Assembly: GCA_003248565.1 (NCBI GenBank)
Contig: QFOV01000112.1
Span: 1 to 10,050 of the forward strand
Source of the DNA: Stenotrophomonas sp.
Lineage (GTDB): Bacteria > Pseudomonadota > Gammaproteobacteria > Xanthomonadales > Xanthomonadaceae
Direction: 5' to 3'
DNA length: 10,050 nucleotides
In this document: piece by piece, positions 7,118-10,050 of the stretch
Position numbering within the stretch: the stretch's first letter is position 1
Layout: each line of letters begins with the position of its first letter
The notes under the pieces: model-generated
What the model saw: the letters and a program-made list of their open reading frames with translations, nothing else
What the model was told of the DNA's origin: nothing
Database searches by the model: none
Position numbers and translations under genes: made by a program

Positions 7118-7122
7118 CCTCC
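7118..7122 (-). promoter_or_regulatory. Ribosome binding site deciding the DUF3574 start
   Basis: Minus-strand GGAGG is followed by TTTTCC and the ATG at 7111. It is a strong Shine-Dalgarno match with 6-base spacing and rules in favour of the shorter reading of this gene. Confidence 0.75.
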
Positions 7123-7216
7123 GGACAGGAACGACACGGTGGCATCCAAGGCACCGCAGGGGATATCGCGTTTGGTTATCAGCCAATTGCCAGCAGGACT
7201 TGCATCGCGGCCGCCG

Positions 7217-7251
7217 TTAACGCGAAGATAATATATCGCTTCATCCGGATG
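7217..7251. promoter_or_regulatory. AT-rich divergent promoter/operator candidate, partly Fur-box-like
   Basis: Within a GC-rich 218-bp divergent spacer, the patch TTAACGCGAAGATAATATAT (from 7217) stands out. Read from 7227, GATAATATATCGCTTCATC agrees with the 19-bp Fur consensus at 11 positions, mostly in the first six (GATAAT) and the last three bases. GATAAT (7227-7232) would also serve as a -10 element on the plus strand. On the minus strand CTTACA (7254-7259) and TATATT (7230-7235) are 18 bases apart. A perfect 10-bp palindrome CATCCGGATG (7242-7251) abuts the patch. Iron control of a TonB-dependent receptor is common, but this site is weak. No start site is proven. Confidence 0.35.
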
Positions 7252-7329
7252 GATGTAAGTGTTATCTGAAACCTTTCCACCATCCGCACCTCCCCACGTC
7301 CCGCTTTCCCCACAGTTTCTGGAGTTCCC

Positions 7330-9762
<2,433 letters not shown>

Positions 9763-9794
9763 TTTGGGTGCGATTGGTGAGAGATTGCTTGCTG

Positions 9795-9916
9795 GAAGCT
9801 TCCCCTCACCCCAACCCCTCTCCCGCGCGCGGGAGAGGGGCTAATGCACTACGAGCTCAAGCATTCTGAGCCCCTCTCCCGCGCGCGGGAGAGGGGTTGG
9901 GGTGAGGGGAAGCTTC
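9795..9916. repeat. Second REP/BIME-like palindrome pair, downstream of the TonB receptor
   Basis: Two perfect 48-bp arms (9795-9842 and 9869-9916) face each other across a 26-base spacer. With one mismatch the symmetry extends to 9791-9920. Each arm starts with GAAGCTT, continues through CCCCTCACCCCAACC, and contains the hairpin CCCCTCTCCCGCGCGCGGGAGAGGGG, itself a perfect palindrome. The core is the same as the pair at 249-364, but the spacers are unrelated. It lies just after the TGA of the receptor gene and could act as a transcript 3' end stabiliser or roadblock. No T-run follows, so intrinsic termination is not shown. Confidence 0.85.
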
Positions 9917-10024
9917 TAGCTAAAGAACCCCAAAGCCCGCGAATTCATCCAGCTTTAACAGCGCTGGGCGCTCCTTACGCCTGCCGGCACATTCCAGCCC
10001 GGTTCATCCCTTGCGGAGGCGTAT
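9917..10024. other. Intergenic leader of the right-edge gene
   Basis: About 108 bases lie between the REP pair and the next start. The only structure I see is a small hairpin AGCGC-TGG-GCGCT (9960-9972). No convincing -35/-10 pair is visible. The ribosome site GGAGG (10015-10019) is described with the following gene. Confidence 0.4.
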
Positions 10025-10050
10025 ATGTTCGAGTCGTTGATTCGCGAAGC
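10025..10050 (+). CDS. Start of an unidentified gene, cut by the window edge
   Basis: The ATG at 10025 follows a strong ribosome site GGAGG (10015-10019) with 5-base spacing and opens the frame M-F-E-S-L-I-R-E-A, which runs off the right edge. Nine residues are too few to identify the product. The call rests on the ribosome site, the open frame and the position after a clear intergenic leader. Confidence 0.6.

Noticed and set aside
7112..7186. Longer start for the DUF3574 protein (182 residues)
   Set aside because: It would place 25 residues ahead of a clean signal peptide and ignore the strong GGAGG site at 7118-7122.

Overview
The window is GC-rich DNA from a gammaproteobacterium, most likely a member of the Xanthomonadaceae (Stenotrophomonas, Xanthomonas or a relative). 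This is inferred from protein character: an XAC2610-like periplasmic protein, DUF3574 and DUF3014 proteins, a large TonB-dependent receptor, and paired CCCCTCTCCCG palindromes. No rRNA or tRNA is present to confirm it.

Layout. Positions 1-222 (+) hold the last 73 codons of a clpB gene that begins outside the window. Facing it tail to tail is a complete clpB (391-2979, -) with a good sigma-32-type heat-shock promoter. Between the two stops lies a 168-bp spacer filled by a pair of inverted REP-like palindromes (249-364). Four more minus-strand genes lie upstream of the complete clpB. In order of transcription they are a DUF3574 secreted protein (6638-7111), an XAC2610-like secreted protein with a C-terminal SH3-like domain (5689-6594), an NCS2/AzgA-like permease (4047-5624) and a membrane-anchored DUF3014 protein (3157-3969). 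A 218-bp divergent intergenic region with an AT-rich patch separates these from a TonB-dependent receptor on the plus strand (7330-9762). The receptor is followed by a second, cleaner copy of the REP-like pair (9795-9916) and by the first nine codons of another gene at the right edge (10025-10050).

Functionally this looks like a mixed housekeeping and cell-envelope region: protein disaggregation, small-molecule uptake across both membranes, and small periplasmic proteins. I see no phage, transposase, CRISPR or secretion-system genes, and no evidence that the genes form one pathway.

The most unusual thing is the start of the window. The two clpB 3' ends form an inverted duplication whose axis of symmetry (306.5) is also the axis of the REP pair. 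The copies differ at five of 222 coding positions, all silent third-codon changes, while the non-coding part of the arm has ten differences in 72 positions. That pattern suggests a genuine second clpB under purifying selection rather than a simple mirrored assembly artefact, but the rest of the second copy lies outside the window.
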